Positions 25,048 through 33,138 are shown, counted from the first letter of the stretch. The stretch is 64,000 bases of DNA from Pseudomonas putida (GCF_022627325.1 NZ_JAETZZ010000010.1:1-64000); one strand, 5' to 3'. A program made the numbers and translations. Notes: a model not told the origin generated them from the letters alone.

Positions 25048-26707
25048 GGTTGATCTCCTCAAGCGTGGTACGGCCCTCGCGGACCAGGTCCAGGGCGGAT
25101 GCGCGCAGCAGCCGCAGGCCGCGCTGGCAGGCCAGCGCCTTGATCTGCGCCAGTGGGCGACGTTCGACGATCATCTGCCGCAGGTCATCGTCCAGGTGCA
25201 GCAGTTCGGCGATGGCACTGCGGCCGCGGTAGCCACTGCCGCGGCACTGGCCACAGCCCGGGGCACGGACGAACGTCCAGCCCTGCACGGCGTCACGGGT
25301 AAGGCCAGAGGCGGCCAGGGTTTCGTCATCGGCCTCGCACGGCGTGCTGCAATGCGGGCAGGCCAGGCGGATCAGGCGTTGGGCCAGCACGGCGTTGAGG
25401 GCGGAGACGAAGCTGTAGGGGTCGACCTGCATCTGGCTGAAGCGGCCGATCACATCGAACACGTTGTTGGCGTGGATGGTGGTGAACACCAGGTGGCCGG
25501 TGAGTGCCGACTGCACGGCGATTTGCGCGGTGTCGGGGTCGCGTATTTCGCCGACCAGGATCTTGTCCGGGTCGTGGCGCAGGATCGAACGCAGGCCACG
25601 GGCGAACGTCAGGCCTTTCTTCTCGTTGACCGGGATCTGCAGCACGCCGGGCAGTTGGTACTCGACCGGGTCTTCGATGGTGATGATCTTGTCCACCCCG
25701 TGGTTGATCTCGCTGATCATGGCGTACAGGGTGGTGGTCTTGCCGCTGCCGGTGGGGCCGGTGACCAGGATCATCCCGTAGGGCTCGGCGGCCAGGCGGC
25801 GCAGGGCGCGCAGGGTTTCATCGGCAAACCCCAGGGCCTGCAGCTGTACGCCGCTGACCCGGTCGGACAAATCCTGCTTGTCGAGCACCCGCAGCACGGC
25901 GTCTTCACCGAAGATGCTGGGCATGATCGACACGCGGAAATCGATCTGGCGTTCGCCTACGGCAACCTTGAAGCGGCCATCCTGTGGCACGCGCTTCTCA
26001 CCGATATCCAGCTCGGCCATGACCTTGATGCGCGAAATCACCTGGTCGGCGAAGGCGCTGCCACTGGCCTTGCCGGCCGCATTGAGCACGCCGTCGATGC
26101 GGTATTTGATGGTCAGGCCCTGGCCGGTCATGCCCAGGTGGATATCGCTGGCATGCTGCTTGAGGGCGTCGTAAAGGGTTGAGTTGACCAGCTTGACCAC
26201 CTTGCTCTGGTCTTCGCTGATGCTGGTCAGCGACAGCCGTTGCAGCGGGTCGCTTTCGCTGTTGGCTTCGGCGTCGTGATCCAGGGCATCGACGGCGTGA
26301 AAGCTTTCTTCGTGGCGGGCCAGGAACGTGGCCAGGTCGGCGGCGTGGGCCAGGTACAACGGCGCCCCTTGCAGCACATCGTCGATCCAGGCCAGGCGGG
26401 CGTGGTCGAAGGGGTCGGCGAACACACCCCACAGTTCACCGCCCTGCTCTATCAGCACGAACTCGCGCTTCAGGCATTGGGCCAGGCTGATCTTGTCGAA
26501 CCGGGGGCTGCTGGCCAACAGGCGCTGGCTGTCCAGCACCGGGTAATGCAGGGTGCTGCCCAGGCGGCGGATGAAGGTGTCGGGGGTGTCGCAGGCGAGG
26601 CGCTCCAGGCAGTTGAGCAGGCGCTCGTCGCCGGCTTGCAAGCGGGCCTGGGCCAGCAGGTCGCGGGGGTATCCCGAGATTGGCAGAGGTTGTACTGCAT
26701 CGGACAT
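25028..26707 (-). CDS. gspE: Type II secretion/type IV pilus assembly ATPase GspE
   Basis: The 559-residue protein has a T2SSE N-terminal domain, Walker A GPTGSGKTT (317-325), the Asp box IITIEDPVEY (341-350), Walker B LVGEIRDPDTA, the His box HIL-type segment LTGHLVFTTIHANN, and a zinc site made of CPHCSTPC and CGQC. It powers pseudopilus growth at the inner membrane. It is the first secretion gene after the response regulator (57 bp apart). AGCGGAG precedes the ATG. No gspF platform gene is found in the operon. Confidence 0.92.
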   Translation of the reverse strand: MSDAVQPLPISGYPRDLLAQARLQAGDERLLNCLERLACDTPDTFIRRLGSTLHYPVLDSQRLLASSPRFDKISLAQCLKREFVLIEQGGELWGVFADPFDHARLAWIDDVLQGAPLYLAHAADLATFLARHEESFHAVDALDHDAEANSESDPLQRLSLTSISEDQSKVVKLVNSTLYDALKQHASDIHLGMTGQGLTIKYRIDGVLNAAGKASGSAFADQVISRIKVMAELDIGEKRVPQDGRFKVAVGERQIDFRVSIMPSIFGEDAVLRVLDKQDLSDRVSGVQLQALGFADETLRALRRLAAEPYGMILVTGPTGSGKTTTLYAMISEINHGVDKIITIEDPVEYQLPGVLQIPVNEKKGLTFARGLRSILRHDPDKILVGEIRDPDTAQIAVQSALTGHLVFTTIHANNVFDVIGRFSQMQVDPYSFVSALNAVLAQRLIRLACPHCSTPCEADDETLAASGLTRDAVQGWTFVRAPGCGQCRGSGYRGRSAIAELLHLDDDLRQMIVERRPLAQIKALACQRGLRLLRASALDLVREGRTTLEEINRVTFIA

Positions 26708-26764
26708 GGCCTGCGACTCCGCTCAGGGGGCGCGTCGCAGGCTCGGTGAGGGCTGCGGGCGCCG

Positions 26765-27295
26765 CTATTCCCCGGTGAGCAGTTGGTCGTCGTCGGGTCC
26801 AGGGGGCTTGGCGCCATTACGGCGGCGGTCGGCCAGTACCCAGCTACCATCGTACAACTGCAAGGGGAACGATTCGTTCCTGTTCTGGCGTCGTTCGACG
26901 AACCCTTCTGCCGGGTTGTCCGTGGCCCTGCGCCGGCGCTCGATGCCCATCAGGTCGAAGATCGGGCGCGCCAGTTCCGAGAGCGGGAACGGCTTGAACA
27001 GGACATGGGTCACGCCAAGTTCGGCGGCTCGCTCACGGACCTCGGCGGTCGGGTGGGCGGTGATGAGCACGAAGTGGCACTGCCTGTTCTTGCGCACGGT
27101 CTGCAGGACCTGAAAACCCTCCATATCGGGCAAGCGGTAATCCAGCACAATCACATCCGGTGCCAGGCGTTCAGCCAGGCCGATACCACTGGCACCGTCG
27201 TGGGCAACATGGACTTCCAGGCCTTGCGCCTGCAGGTACGCTTGCAGGTTTTGCGCAAGGGTCTGTTCGTCATCGACTACCAATACTCTGTTCAC
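26765..27295 (-). CDS. Response regulator with receiver domain and no DNA-binding output
   Basis: A receiver domain (VLVVDDEQTLAQNL, phosphoacceptor in VIVLDYRLPDMEG, switch Thr in FVLITAHP, Lys in VLFKPFPLSEL) takes up the first 120 residues. The remaining 55 residues are Arg/Asn-rich and carry RNESFPLQLYDGSWVLADRRR; no helix-turn-helix, AAA+ or enzymatic domain is seen. The start is GTG 27295 or TTG 27298, both behind GGGAG. It heads the secretion operon, downstream of a sigma-54-type promoter. It may act by protein contact on the secretion ATPase or on an upstream phosphorelay. Confidence 0.82.
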   Translation of the reverse strand: MNRVLVVDDEQTLAQNLQAYLQAQGLEVHVAHDGASGIGLAERLAPDVIVLDYRLPDMEGFQVLQTVRKNRQCHFVLITAHPTAEVRERAAELGVTHVLFKPFPLSELARPIFDLMGIERRRRATDNPAEGFVERRQNRNESFPLQLYDGSWVLADRRRNGAKPPGPDDDQLLTGE

Positions 27296-27359
27296 CAAGG
27301 TCGACTCCCAAGAACTGCCCGGTTCCCCGGTCTGCGAAGTGCGGCCTTGGGAAGGCTTG

Positions 27360-27375
27360 AGCAGGCTTCGTGCCA
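27360..27375 (-). promoter_or_regulatory. Sigma-54 (-24/-12) promoter of the response regulator/T2SS/csgEFG operon
   Basis: On the minus strand the sequence TGGCACGAAGCCTGCT matches the sigma-54 consensus TGGCACG-N4-TTGC(A/T) at every position except the first T of the -12 element. The invariant GG and GC are present with correct spacing. Transcription would begin near 27350, about 55 nt before the response regulator start. Confidence 0.72.
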
Positions 27376-27457
27376 GGCATGAATAGTCATGTTGCACCAC
27401 GTCAAGTTGTTGATTTTCAAAGCACCTTTGATAGCCCTACGAACAGGCCGAGGCCCG

Positions 27458-27477
27458 CTGCCCCACATCCGGGGCAG
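27458..27477. promoter_or_regulatory. Palindrome CTGCCCC-N6-GGGGCAG, putative enhancer site
   Basis: Perfect 7-bp arms around ACATCC, centred 106 bp upstream of the -12 GC of the 27.36-kb promoter. Its core CCCCACATCCGGGG matches the site at 39156-39169 in 13 of 14 positions and in the same orientation to the promoter. Confidence 0.65.
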
Positions 27478-27502
27478 TTGATGGCACTTTGCCAAGCCGT
27501 TA

Positions 27503-27520
27503 TTCCCCAGGTTTGGGGAA
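27503..27520. promoter_or_regulatory. Palindrome TTCCCC-N6-GGGGAA, second putative enhancer site
   Basis: Six-base arms around AGGTTT, 44 bp centre-to-centre from the preceding palindrome. Since it starts 16 bp after the stop of the SurA-like gene, it could also act as a terminator hairpin, although no T-run follows on the minus strand. Confidence 0.5.
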
Positions 27521-27535
27521 ACGCCATCGCAGGCT

Positions 27536-28177
27536 TCAGTCAGCGATTTCCACTTTAGCGGATTCGCGCAAACGTTGGCGCGCCGCTTGCCGTGCCTGCG
27601 CCTGCAATTGGCTGATGAGCGAAGCCCTGGCCAGCACCAGGCCCTGTTCGCGTATGACCGAAGAATTATCACTTTGGTTCTGCGCTCCTTGCAGCCTCTG
27701 TTGGTTGGCCTGATAAAACGCTTCCACCTCGGCCTGGGTGGGTTCGGCTACCGCGCTGAGCTGGGCATACACCTGTTGCGCTGCCAGCTCCCGGTGCAGG
27801 TAGTCAGCGTATGCTGCGCGGTCGAACCCTGCATCTGCAAGCCGTCGTTCAAACAGCGCCGGGTCACCGAATGCTGCTTCCACTTCACCTAGCTGCGCCG
27901 ACACCTGCTCATCGCTGATGGCGATGCCGCGGCGCTGGGCTTCTTGCCAAAGCAATTCCTTGTCGATCAGTTCATCCAGCGCCTGGCTACGCAGACGCTT
28001 GTACAGCGTGGGGTTACGGATGCTGGTCACAGCCCGCCCCTGTGCCTGCAGATATTCACTGAAATAGCGCTCCAGGCGCATCAGCCCGATGTCCACACCA
28101 TTGACCCGCGCCGCCGGGCTATCGGCCCAGCCCGCCTTGGCGATCAGCAGCAACAGGCACAGCATCACGATACGCAT
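27536..28177 (-). CDS. SurA-like periplasmic chaperone (SurA_N only, no parvulin domain)
   Basis: The 213-residue precursor has a signal peptide (ending GWA) and a SurA/PpiD-type N-terminal chaperone domain: ARVNGVDIGLMRLERYFSEYL, LDELIDKELLWQEAQRRGIAISDEQVSAQL. The C-terminal helix (VYAQLSAVAEPTQAEVEAFYQANQQRL onward) matches the part that normally continues after the parvulin domain, but the isomerase domain itself is absent. GGAGG just before the ATG at 28177 decides the start. As the last gene of the mnxG operon it may help fold or escort the giant oxidase in the periplasm (inference). Confidence 0.8.
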   Translation of the reverse strand: MRIVMLCLLLLIAKAGWADSPAARVNGVDIGLMRLERYFSEYLQAQGRAVTSIRNPTLYKRLRSQALDELIDKELLWQEAQRRGIAISDEQVSAQLGEVEAAFGDPALFERRLADAGFDRAAYADYLHRELAAQQVYAQLSAVAEPTQAEVEAFYQANQQRLQGAQNQSDNSSVIREQGLVLARASLISQLQAQARQAARQRLRESAKVEIAD

Positions 28178-28189
28178 GGCAACCTCCAT

Positions 28190-29716
28190 TCATGGGCTGA
28201 CCGGCACAGGCCGATAGGGTGCGACAGCGGTAAAGCGTGGCCCAGGCAGCGCCACTGCCACCACATGGGCACCGGCCAGGCCCTGGCGCTGGCCTGGCCC
28301 GAAACCCAGCGGCGGGGTCAGGCCGGTATCGATGTCATGCAAGCCCTCCAGCGCCGCGACCAGGCGTTCGCGGCTGGCATCACGGCCGATCTGCTTGAGG
28401 GCTTCGCCAAGCAGGCGCAGTGCGCACAGGGTACTGACCTGCAACGAGGCCTGGCGTGGGTCGAGGCCTTGGCGCTGCTGCAGGCCGGCCAAGGTCGCCA
28501 TGCCTTGTTCGGTCCAGTCGCTTGGCACGAACGGATAGGCCAGGAACACCCGCTGCGACCACTGGACCGGCAGCGAGGCGACGGCGCCGGCCACCTGGCT
28601 GGAGGTGGCGAACAGGTAGGGTTTACGGCCTGCCGCTTGCAACGCCGCAGCCAGCTCGGCAAAGGCCTGGGCGCGGCCGACGAACACAATGCCCTGCCCC
28701 TGCACCGCCTGGCCACTGAAGGCCTCGATCGGCCCCGGCGCCCAACCCTGCTGCTGCAGGCGCCCGCGCACCTGTTCGGCCAGCATTGCCTGGTCATCGC
28801 CGGCGTACACAACGCGCAAGCCATCTGGCGCCAGGCCCAGCGTTTCGCGGGCATGCACGGCCAGGCTCAGCAACTGCGTGGCAATGCCTGGCAAGGGGTC
28901 GAAGATGTGCGCGTTGCCGCCGCTACGCGGTGCACTGCCAACCAGGGGCACGCCGTGTTGTTCGAGCAGCAGCGCCAGGCGCGAGTCGAGCATCGGTGCC
29001 AACGGGCTGATCAGCGCAAATACCCGCTGCTGCCCGAGCAACTGGTGCAGCGCATGCTCGGCACTTGCCGCGTCGCTGCCGGGGTCGACCACCACCAGCG
29101 CCAAGCGCCGGCCATGCACGCCGCCCTGTTGATTGAGTTGGGCCACCCCGTCTTCGAGCACCGCGCGCACCACGTGCCCGGCCTCGGCCAACGGCCCGCT
29201 GGCGGGCAACAGGGTCCCCAGGCGTAGCACCCCTTCTTCCACGCCGGGGTCGCGCTCGTCAGCCAGGCGCTTGAGGTAGGCGGTTAGGTTGCGCTGGTCA
29301 GCCAGGGTGAGCTCGAAACGAGGCATGGCTGGGTCCAGGCGGTTGCCGGCGGGGTCCAGACCGTGCTGGATGGCGCGGGCCAGGCTGTTATCGGTGTAGG
29401 CCGGGTAGCTGCGGCCGTTGCTTTGGCGTGCACCCTGGCCCAGGGCCAGGCGCTGCCAGTCGAGGCTGGGCGGGCGCACCCCGCCTTCGGCGCGGCCTCG
29501 GCCGTCATTGCCGTGGCAACTGGCACAGGGCAATACACTGGCGGGGACGCTCATGTCACTGGCACCTACCCGGGCCATCAACTGTGCATCGCTGCTGGAT
29601 ACGCCTTCGCGGTACAGGCGTTTACCGGCTTGCTCGTGGGCGGTGAGGTCCAGGGCAAGCACCTGAACGCAGCAGGTCAGGCCTAGCGCCAAGCAAAGTG
29701 ATCTCGCTGTGTTCAT
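28190..29716 (-). CDS. Cytochrome c fused to a LivK-type periplasmic binding domain
   Basis: The 508-residue exported protein has a signal peptide, a class I cytochrome c domain with heme motif CASCH (Cys64, Cys67, His68) and likely axial Met131 (PAMPRF), then a full type I periplasmic binding protein from about residue 165 (LRLGTLLPASGPLAEAGHVVRAVLEDGVAQLNQQGGVHGRRLALVVVD) as in branched-chain amino acid binding subunits. No ABC permease is nearby. The fusion suggests electron transfer tied to ligand sensing, possibly taking electrons from Mn oxidation. GAGG precedes the ATG. Confidence 0.85.
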   Translation of the reverse strand: MNTARSLCLALGLTCCVQVLALDLTAHEQAGKRLYREGVSSSDAQLMARVGASDMSVPASVLPCASCHGNDGRGRAEGGVRPPSLDWQRLALGQGARQSNGRSYPAYTDNSLARAIQHGLDPAGNRLDPAMPRFELTLADQRNLTAYLKRLADERDPGVEEGVLRLGTLLPASGPLAEAGHVVRAVLEDGVAQLNQQGGVHGRRLALVVVDPGSDAASAEHALHQLLGQQRVFALISPLAPMLDSRLALLLEQHGVPLVGSAPRSGGNAHIFDPLPGIATQLLSLAVHARETLGLAPDGLRVVYAGDDQAMLAEQVRGRLQQQGWAPGPIEAFSGQAVQGQGIVFVGRAQAFAELAAALQAAGRKPYLFATSSQVAGAVASLPVQWSQRVFLAYPFVPSDWTEQGMATLAGLQQRQGLDPRQASLQVSTLCALRLLGEALKQIGRDASRERLVAALEGLHDIDTGLTPPLGFGPGQRQGLAGAHVVAVALPGPRFTAVAPYRPVPVSP

Positions 29717-29725
29717 TCTGGCCTC

Positions 29726-29748
29726 ATCGCCGGCAAGCCGGCTCCCAC
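29726..29748. repeat. REP-like palindromic element
   Basis: The core GCCGGC-AA-GCCGGC with flank CTCCCAC is like the common Pseudomonas REP sequence family. It lies in the 110-bp gap inside the mnxG operon. Confidence 0.5.
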
Positions 29749-29752
29749 TTTG

Positions 29753-29822
29753 TTCTGCGCCGCTGCACAGATCCTGTCAGTGTTGCCACTGCGTTCTGCG
29801 CCGCTGCGCACAGGCTGTCAGT
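29753..29822. repeat. Imperfect direct repeat, two 29-bp copies
   Basis: Copies at 29753-29781 and 29794-29822 share TTCTGCGCCGCTGC at the start and CTGTCAGT at the end, spaced 41 bp apart. Together with the REP-like palindrome they fill the only large gap within the mnxG operon. Confidence 0.6.
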
Positions 29823-29826
29823 ACAT

Positions 29827-30492
29827 TCAGCGTCCGGCCAACGGCTGGGCCAGCAGCTTCATGCGCTGGGCAATCGCCGCTGGCGGTGCATCGGGGCGGA
29901 TCTTGCTCCAGCGCTTGCCCGCCACGTCACCGGCTATCAGCTGGGTCGAGTGCTGCTCGGGGCTGGGCAGGAACTGGCCGATACGCCCCAGCACCACGTC
30001 GACGCTGGCTTTGTCGCCGGTCAGGAACAGCCAGTTGGCGCTGTCCACCCCTTGTTTTTCAGCAAAGGCCTTGAGCGCAGCGGGGGTGTCGTTGAGCGGG
30101 TCGCTGCTGATGGACACGAAGGTCACCTGGCTGGCCAGCTCAGGGCCCATGGCCTCGCGCACCTCACGCAGTTTGCGGGTGATCAGCGGGCAGGCATCGG
30201 TGCAGTGGGTAAAGATGACGTTGAGCATCACCACCTTGTCTTTGAGCACATCGCTGTAGAAGCGCAACGCGCGGCCGTTCTGGTCCTGGAGCACGGTGTC
30301 GGTGAACCAGGTCTGCGCGTCGCGGGTGCCTTCGCCACTGGCCATCGCCGGTGGCGAAGGCTGAGGGCTGGGCGCGCTCGGTGCGTGGCCTTCATGGGCC
30401 AGGGCCACCGACGCGAAGATCCACAGGCAACCGGCCAGGGCCAGCCAGTCGAAGCTGCGCATGCCGACACGACAGGACGCTTGGCTGCTCAC
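29827..30492 (-). CDS. SCO1/SenC copper chaperone (second copy)
   Basis: The 221-residue thioredoxin-like protein has the copper site Cys97-x3-Cys101 (THCTDACP) and His181 (EQHSTQL). A GTG at 30492 is the start because AGGAGG lies just upstream; it overlaps the stop of the previous gene by GTGA. The membrane anchor or signal is residues about 15-32, followed by a His-rich HEGHAPS stretch. SCO proteins deliver Cu to cytochrome oxidase; here a role in loading MnxG is likely from the context. Confidence 0.88.
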   Translation of the reverse strand: MSSQASCRVGMRSFDWLALAGCLWIFASVALAHEGHAPSAPSPQPSPPAMASGEGTRDAQTWFTDTVLQDQNGRALRFYSDVLKDKVVMLNVIFTHCTDACPLITRKLREVREAMGPELASQVTFVSISSDPLNDTPAALKAFAEKQGVDSANWLFLTGDKASVDVVLGRIGQFLPSPEQHSTQLIAGDVAGKRWSKIRPDAPPAAIAQRMKLLAQPLAGR

Positions 30493-31142
30493 GGTTGCAC
30501 CTCCTGGTGTTCGGCGATGGCCGTGCTCTTGGCATGCACCCGACGTGCGCTGAGGCGGTTGATTTCGTCGATCAGCACGGCCGGGTCGGTGAAGCCGTAA
30601 TAACGCGTCCAGTGCCCGCTGTGCCCGTCACCCACCAGAATCAGCGGCGGGTGCTGGCTGAGGTCGGCACTGAAGCTACCCAGGCCTTTGAGGGTCTCGG
30701 TGATGGCATAGGGCGAGCCGGTCAGCCAGCTCCAGCCTGGGCCATGCTGGAAGGCCTTGGCGTAACTCTGCAAGCGTTTGGAGTCGTCACGTTGAGGGTC
30801 CACGCTGATCGACACCAGGCGCACTTCCTCGCCTACCCGCCCCCCCAGTTGCTGCTGAACCTTGCCCATGATCGAAGACACCACCGGGCACACCGTGGTG
30901 CAACTGGTGTAAATGAAGCCCATCACCACCAGATGATCGCCGACCAGGTCCTTTTCCAGGCGCACCGGCATGCCATCCTGGTCAAGCAGTGAAACATCGG
31001 CGAAACGCACGCTGGCTTTCTCCTGATGTGCCGCTGGCGGCTGCGCATGCCCACTGTGGTCATGGCCCGCGTGGGCCAGGGCGAGTTGGCTGGCCATGGC
31101 CATGGAAAGTACGAGCAGCTTGCAAGAATGTCTGGCGTTCAT
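30489..31142 (-). CDS. SCO1/SenC copper chaperone (first copy)
   Basis: The 217-residue protein has a signal sequence, a His-rich segment right after it (HAGHDHSGHAQ), the copper motif Cys81-x3-Cys85 (SCTTVCP) and His164 (SQHPPLIL). It is complete and lies between the propeller protein and the second SCO, with 4-nt ATGA/GTGA overlaps on both sides. The two SCO proteins differ enough to be old paralogues. Confidence 0.9.
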   Translation of the reverse strand: MNARHSCKLLVLSMAMASQLALAHAGHDHSGHAQPPAAHQEKASVRFADVSLLDQDGMPVRLEKDLVGDHLVVMGFIYTSCTTVCPVVSSIMGKVQQQLGGRVGEEVRLVSISVDPQRDDSKRLQSYAKAFQHGPGWSWLTGSPYAITETLKGLGSFSADLSQHPPLILVGDGHSGHWTRYYGFTDPAVLIDEINRLSARRVHAKSTAIAEHQEVQP

Positions 31143-33121
31143 TGCACATTCCTCACTTCAGTCTGGGAGGCGGTAGACGCTGCGGCCGGCAGGACACGCA
31201 GGCTGGTGTAGTTCTCTTCGGCAAACTTGTGCCCCAGCGATGGCGACTGCACATGCAGGTACCACGCGCCGGCTTCAGGCAGCATCAGTGCAGCCTGGTA
31301 AACCCCCTCGCCCACCTCTTCCAGGCGCAGGTTGCGCGGCATCGATGACGGCGCCAGGAAGTAGCGCAGGGTCAGGTCGTCCAGGCCCACCCGGGGGCGG
31401 CCGTCGTCACCGAAGATGCGCACTTTGGCGGTGATGGCGCGGTGCTGCGCCAAGGGCTGGTCGAGGCCGATGAACTCGGCATGCGCGCCCTTGCGCTTGG
31501 CCGCATCCGGCACGGCGGCCACGTCGGTGCTGAAACAGTGAATGATCTGCGGCTGGTTGAGCAGGAACGCCACGTCGAACTTGCCCGACGCCGGCATCTT
31601 CACCGTCGAGCCATACACCCCCGGGGCCAATTCGCGCAGGCTGCGGTCGATGACGATGGCGGCGCGGGCCTGGTGGCCGCGGTTGTTGTAACCCGACATC
31701 GGTGCATTCATGCCTTCGGTATAGAAGTACGTGGTGTTGTCCACCGGGTTGACCACGAACACCGAATTGTCATCGCGTGACACCGACAGCGCCTGGGCCA
31801 GCGGCAGGTCGCCGGCCTGGCGCGGCGCGGCGGGGCCGGCATCGAAACCCTGGACGATCGGCTGACGGCCTTCGCCCAGGCTGCTCAGGTTGATCATGCT
31901 GACCTTCGAAGACGCCAGGCCGCGCACGTAGGCATAAGCTTTGGTGAACGTCAGTTGGTACGGCTCGGCGGCCACCGGGATGCGGTGGATCAACCTGTCG
32001 GTACTGGCATCGATCACCAGGGCCTGGTTTTCCAAGGTGTTGAGGACGATGCCGTAACGGCCATCGCTGCTGAAGCGCATCGGCCCCAGGCCTTGCTCGG
32101 CCTGGACGGTATGGCGCAACTGATGGCTGCGGGCATCGTACACCCGCACCGTGCCCTCTGAACCATCGCTGACGTACACCGCCTGCGACAGCGCCGAGTA
32201 GGCCACAGCCAACGGATGCGGGCCGACTTCCAGGGTGTTCACCAAGCGCATCTCGGGGATGTCGATAATGCTCAGGGTGCCGCCGTCGCGGTTGCTGACG
32301 AAGGCGTAGCGCGAATCGGCGCTGAAAGCGATTTCGTGGTGCCCGGAGCCGGTGGCGAAGCTTTTCAGCATGCTGCGGCTGTGCACATCGATCACCGTCA
32401 CCCCGCCCTTGGCCGGGTCATCACTGTTGTTGCCGACCCACAACCGGCGCTGGTCCGGCTGCAGGGCTACACGCAGCGGCATCTCGCCAGCCTCCAGGTT
32501 GGCCACACGGGTAAAGGTTTCGGTGTCGATCACCGCGACCTCGCCGCGCTCAGGTATCGACACGAATACCTGCTTGTCATCGGCGCTAGCTACCCAGTCC
32601 ATGGGTCGCCCCGGCAGTTCGATGCGTGCCAGGGTGCTGGTGACACCGCCCACCGAGACGGTCGGGTCGATCACCGTCAGGCTGGCATCCTTGTTCAGCA
32701 CCAGCAGGAAGTAACTGTTCAGATCCAGCAGCGGCCTGGCACCGATGCTGCTCTTGAGAAACAGCGCCACCCGGGCCTTGCAGCTCTGGTCACGGCTGCT
32801 TTCCTGCGGTGCCGCTTGTGCCGGGTCGATCCACGCCCCTGGCGCCATCCCCGACAGCGGTTGGCCGCTGTTCTGGTCGGTGACCTTGAAGCGAATATTG
32901 GCGAAGGCGCCTTCGCGCAACTCGCTCCCGGCCAGCGGCCGGGCCTCGAACTCCACGGTCACCCCATCCCGGCTGAGCCGGTGCAGCGCCTGCGGGTCGG
33001 CAGGCGCCTGCAGCAGCTCGCGCGGGTCGCACCAAAGCTCCTCGTAGGCCACGCCCAGGCCGATCAACGCCGCGCCCAGCAATACCCCCAGCACGGCGGG
33101 GCGGGTTTTCTTGTTATGCAT
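31139..33121 (-). CDS. Periplasmic YncE-like beta-propeller protein with flanking YtkA/FixH-like domains
   Basis: The 660-residue protein has one N-terminal TM/signal anchor, a beta-sandwich-like region (VTVEFEARPL ... IRFKVTDQNSGQPLSGM), then a seven-bladed propeller with YVTN-type repeats (DKQVFVSIPERGEVAVIDTETF, RRLWVGNNSDDPAKGGVTVIDV, SRYAFVSNRDGGTLSIIDI, QAVYVSDGSEGTVRVYDA) and a C-terminal YtkA-like domain (ITAKVRIFGDDGRPRVGLDDL ... YLHVQSPSLG). AAGGGG fixes the ATG at 33121, 17 bp after mnxG. It probably partners the oxidase in the periplasm or on the surface; its own ligand is unknown. Confidence 0.8.
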   Translation of the reverse strand: MHNKKTRPAVLGVLLGAALIGLGVAYEELWCDPRELLQAPADPQALHRLSRDGVTVEFEARPLAGSELREGAFANIRFKVTDQNSGQPLSGMAPGAWIDPAQAAPQESSRDQSCKARVALFLKSSIGARPLLDLNSYFLLVLNKDASLTVIDPTVSVGGVTSTLARIELPGRPMDWVASADDKQVFVSIPERGEVAVIDTETFTRVANLEAGEMPLRVALQPDQRRLWVGNNSDDPAKGGVTVIDVHSRSMLKSFATGSGHHEIAFSADSRYAFVSNRDGGTLSIIDIPEMRLVNTLEVGPHPLAVAYSALSQAVYVSDGSEGTVRVYDARSHQLRHTVQAEQGLGPMRFSSDGRYGIVLNTLENQALVIDASTDRLIHRIPVAAEPYQLTFTKAYAYVRGLASSKVSMINLSSLGEGRQPIVQGFDAGPAAPRQAGDLPLAQALSVSRDDNSVFVVNPVDNTTYFYTEGMNAPMSGYNNRGHQARAAIVIDRSLRELAPGVYGSTVKMPASGKFDVAFLLNQPQIIHCFSTDVAAVPDAAKRKGAHAEFIGLDQPLAQHRAITAKVRIFGDDGRPRVGLDDLTLRYFLAPSSMPRNLRLEEVGEGVYQAALMLPEAGAWYLHVQSPSLGHKFAEENYTSLRVLPAAASTASQTEVRNVQ

Positions 33122-33138
33122 GTTCGTACGCCCCTTTC

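Noticed and set aside
27503-27520. Palindrome as a simple terminator of the SurA-like gene
   Set aside because: Possible, but no T-run follows, and the neighbouring palindrome has a near-identical copy upstream of mnxG where there is no gene to terminate. The regulator-site reading is preferred, and the doubt is kept in the confidence.
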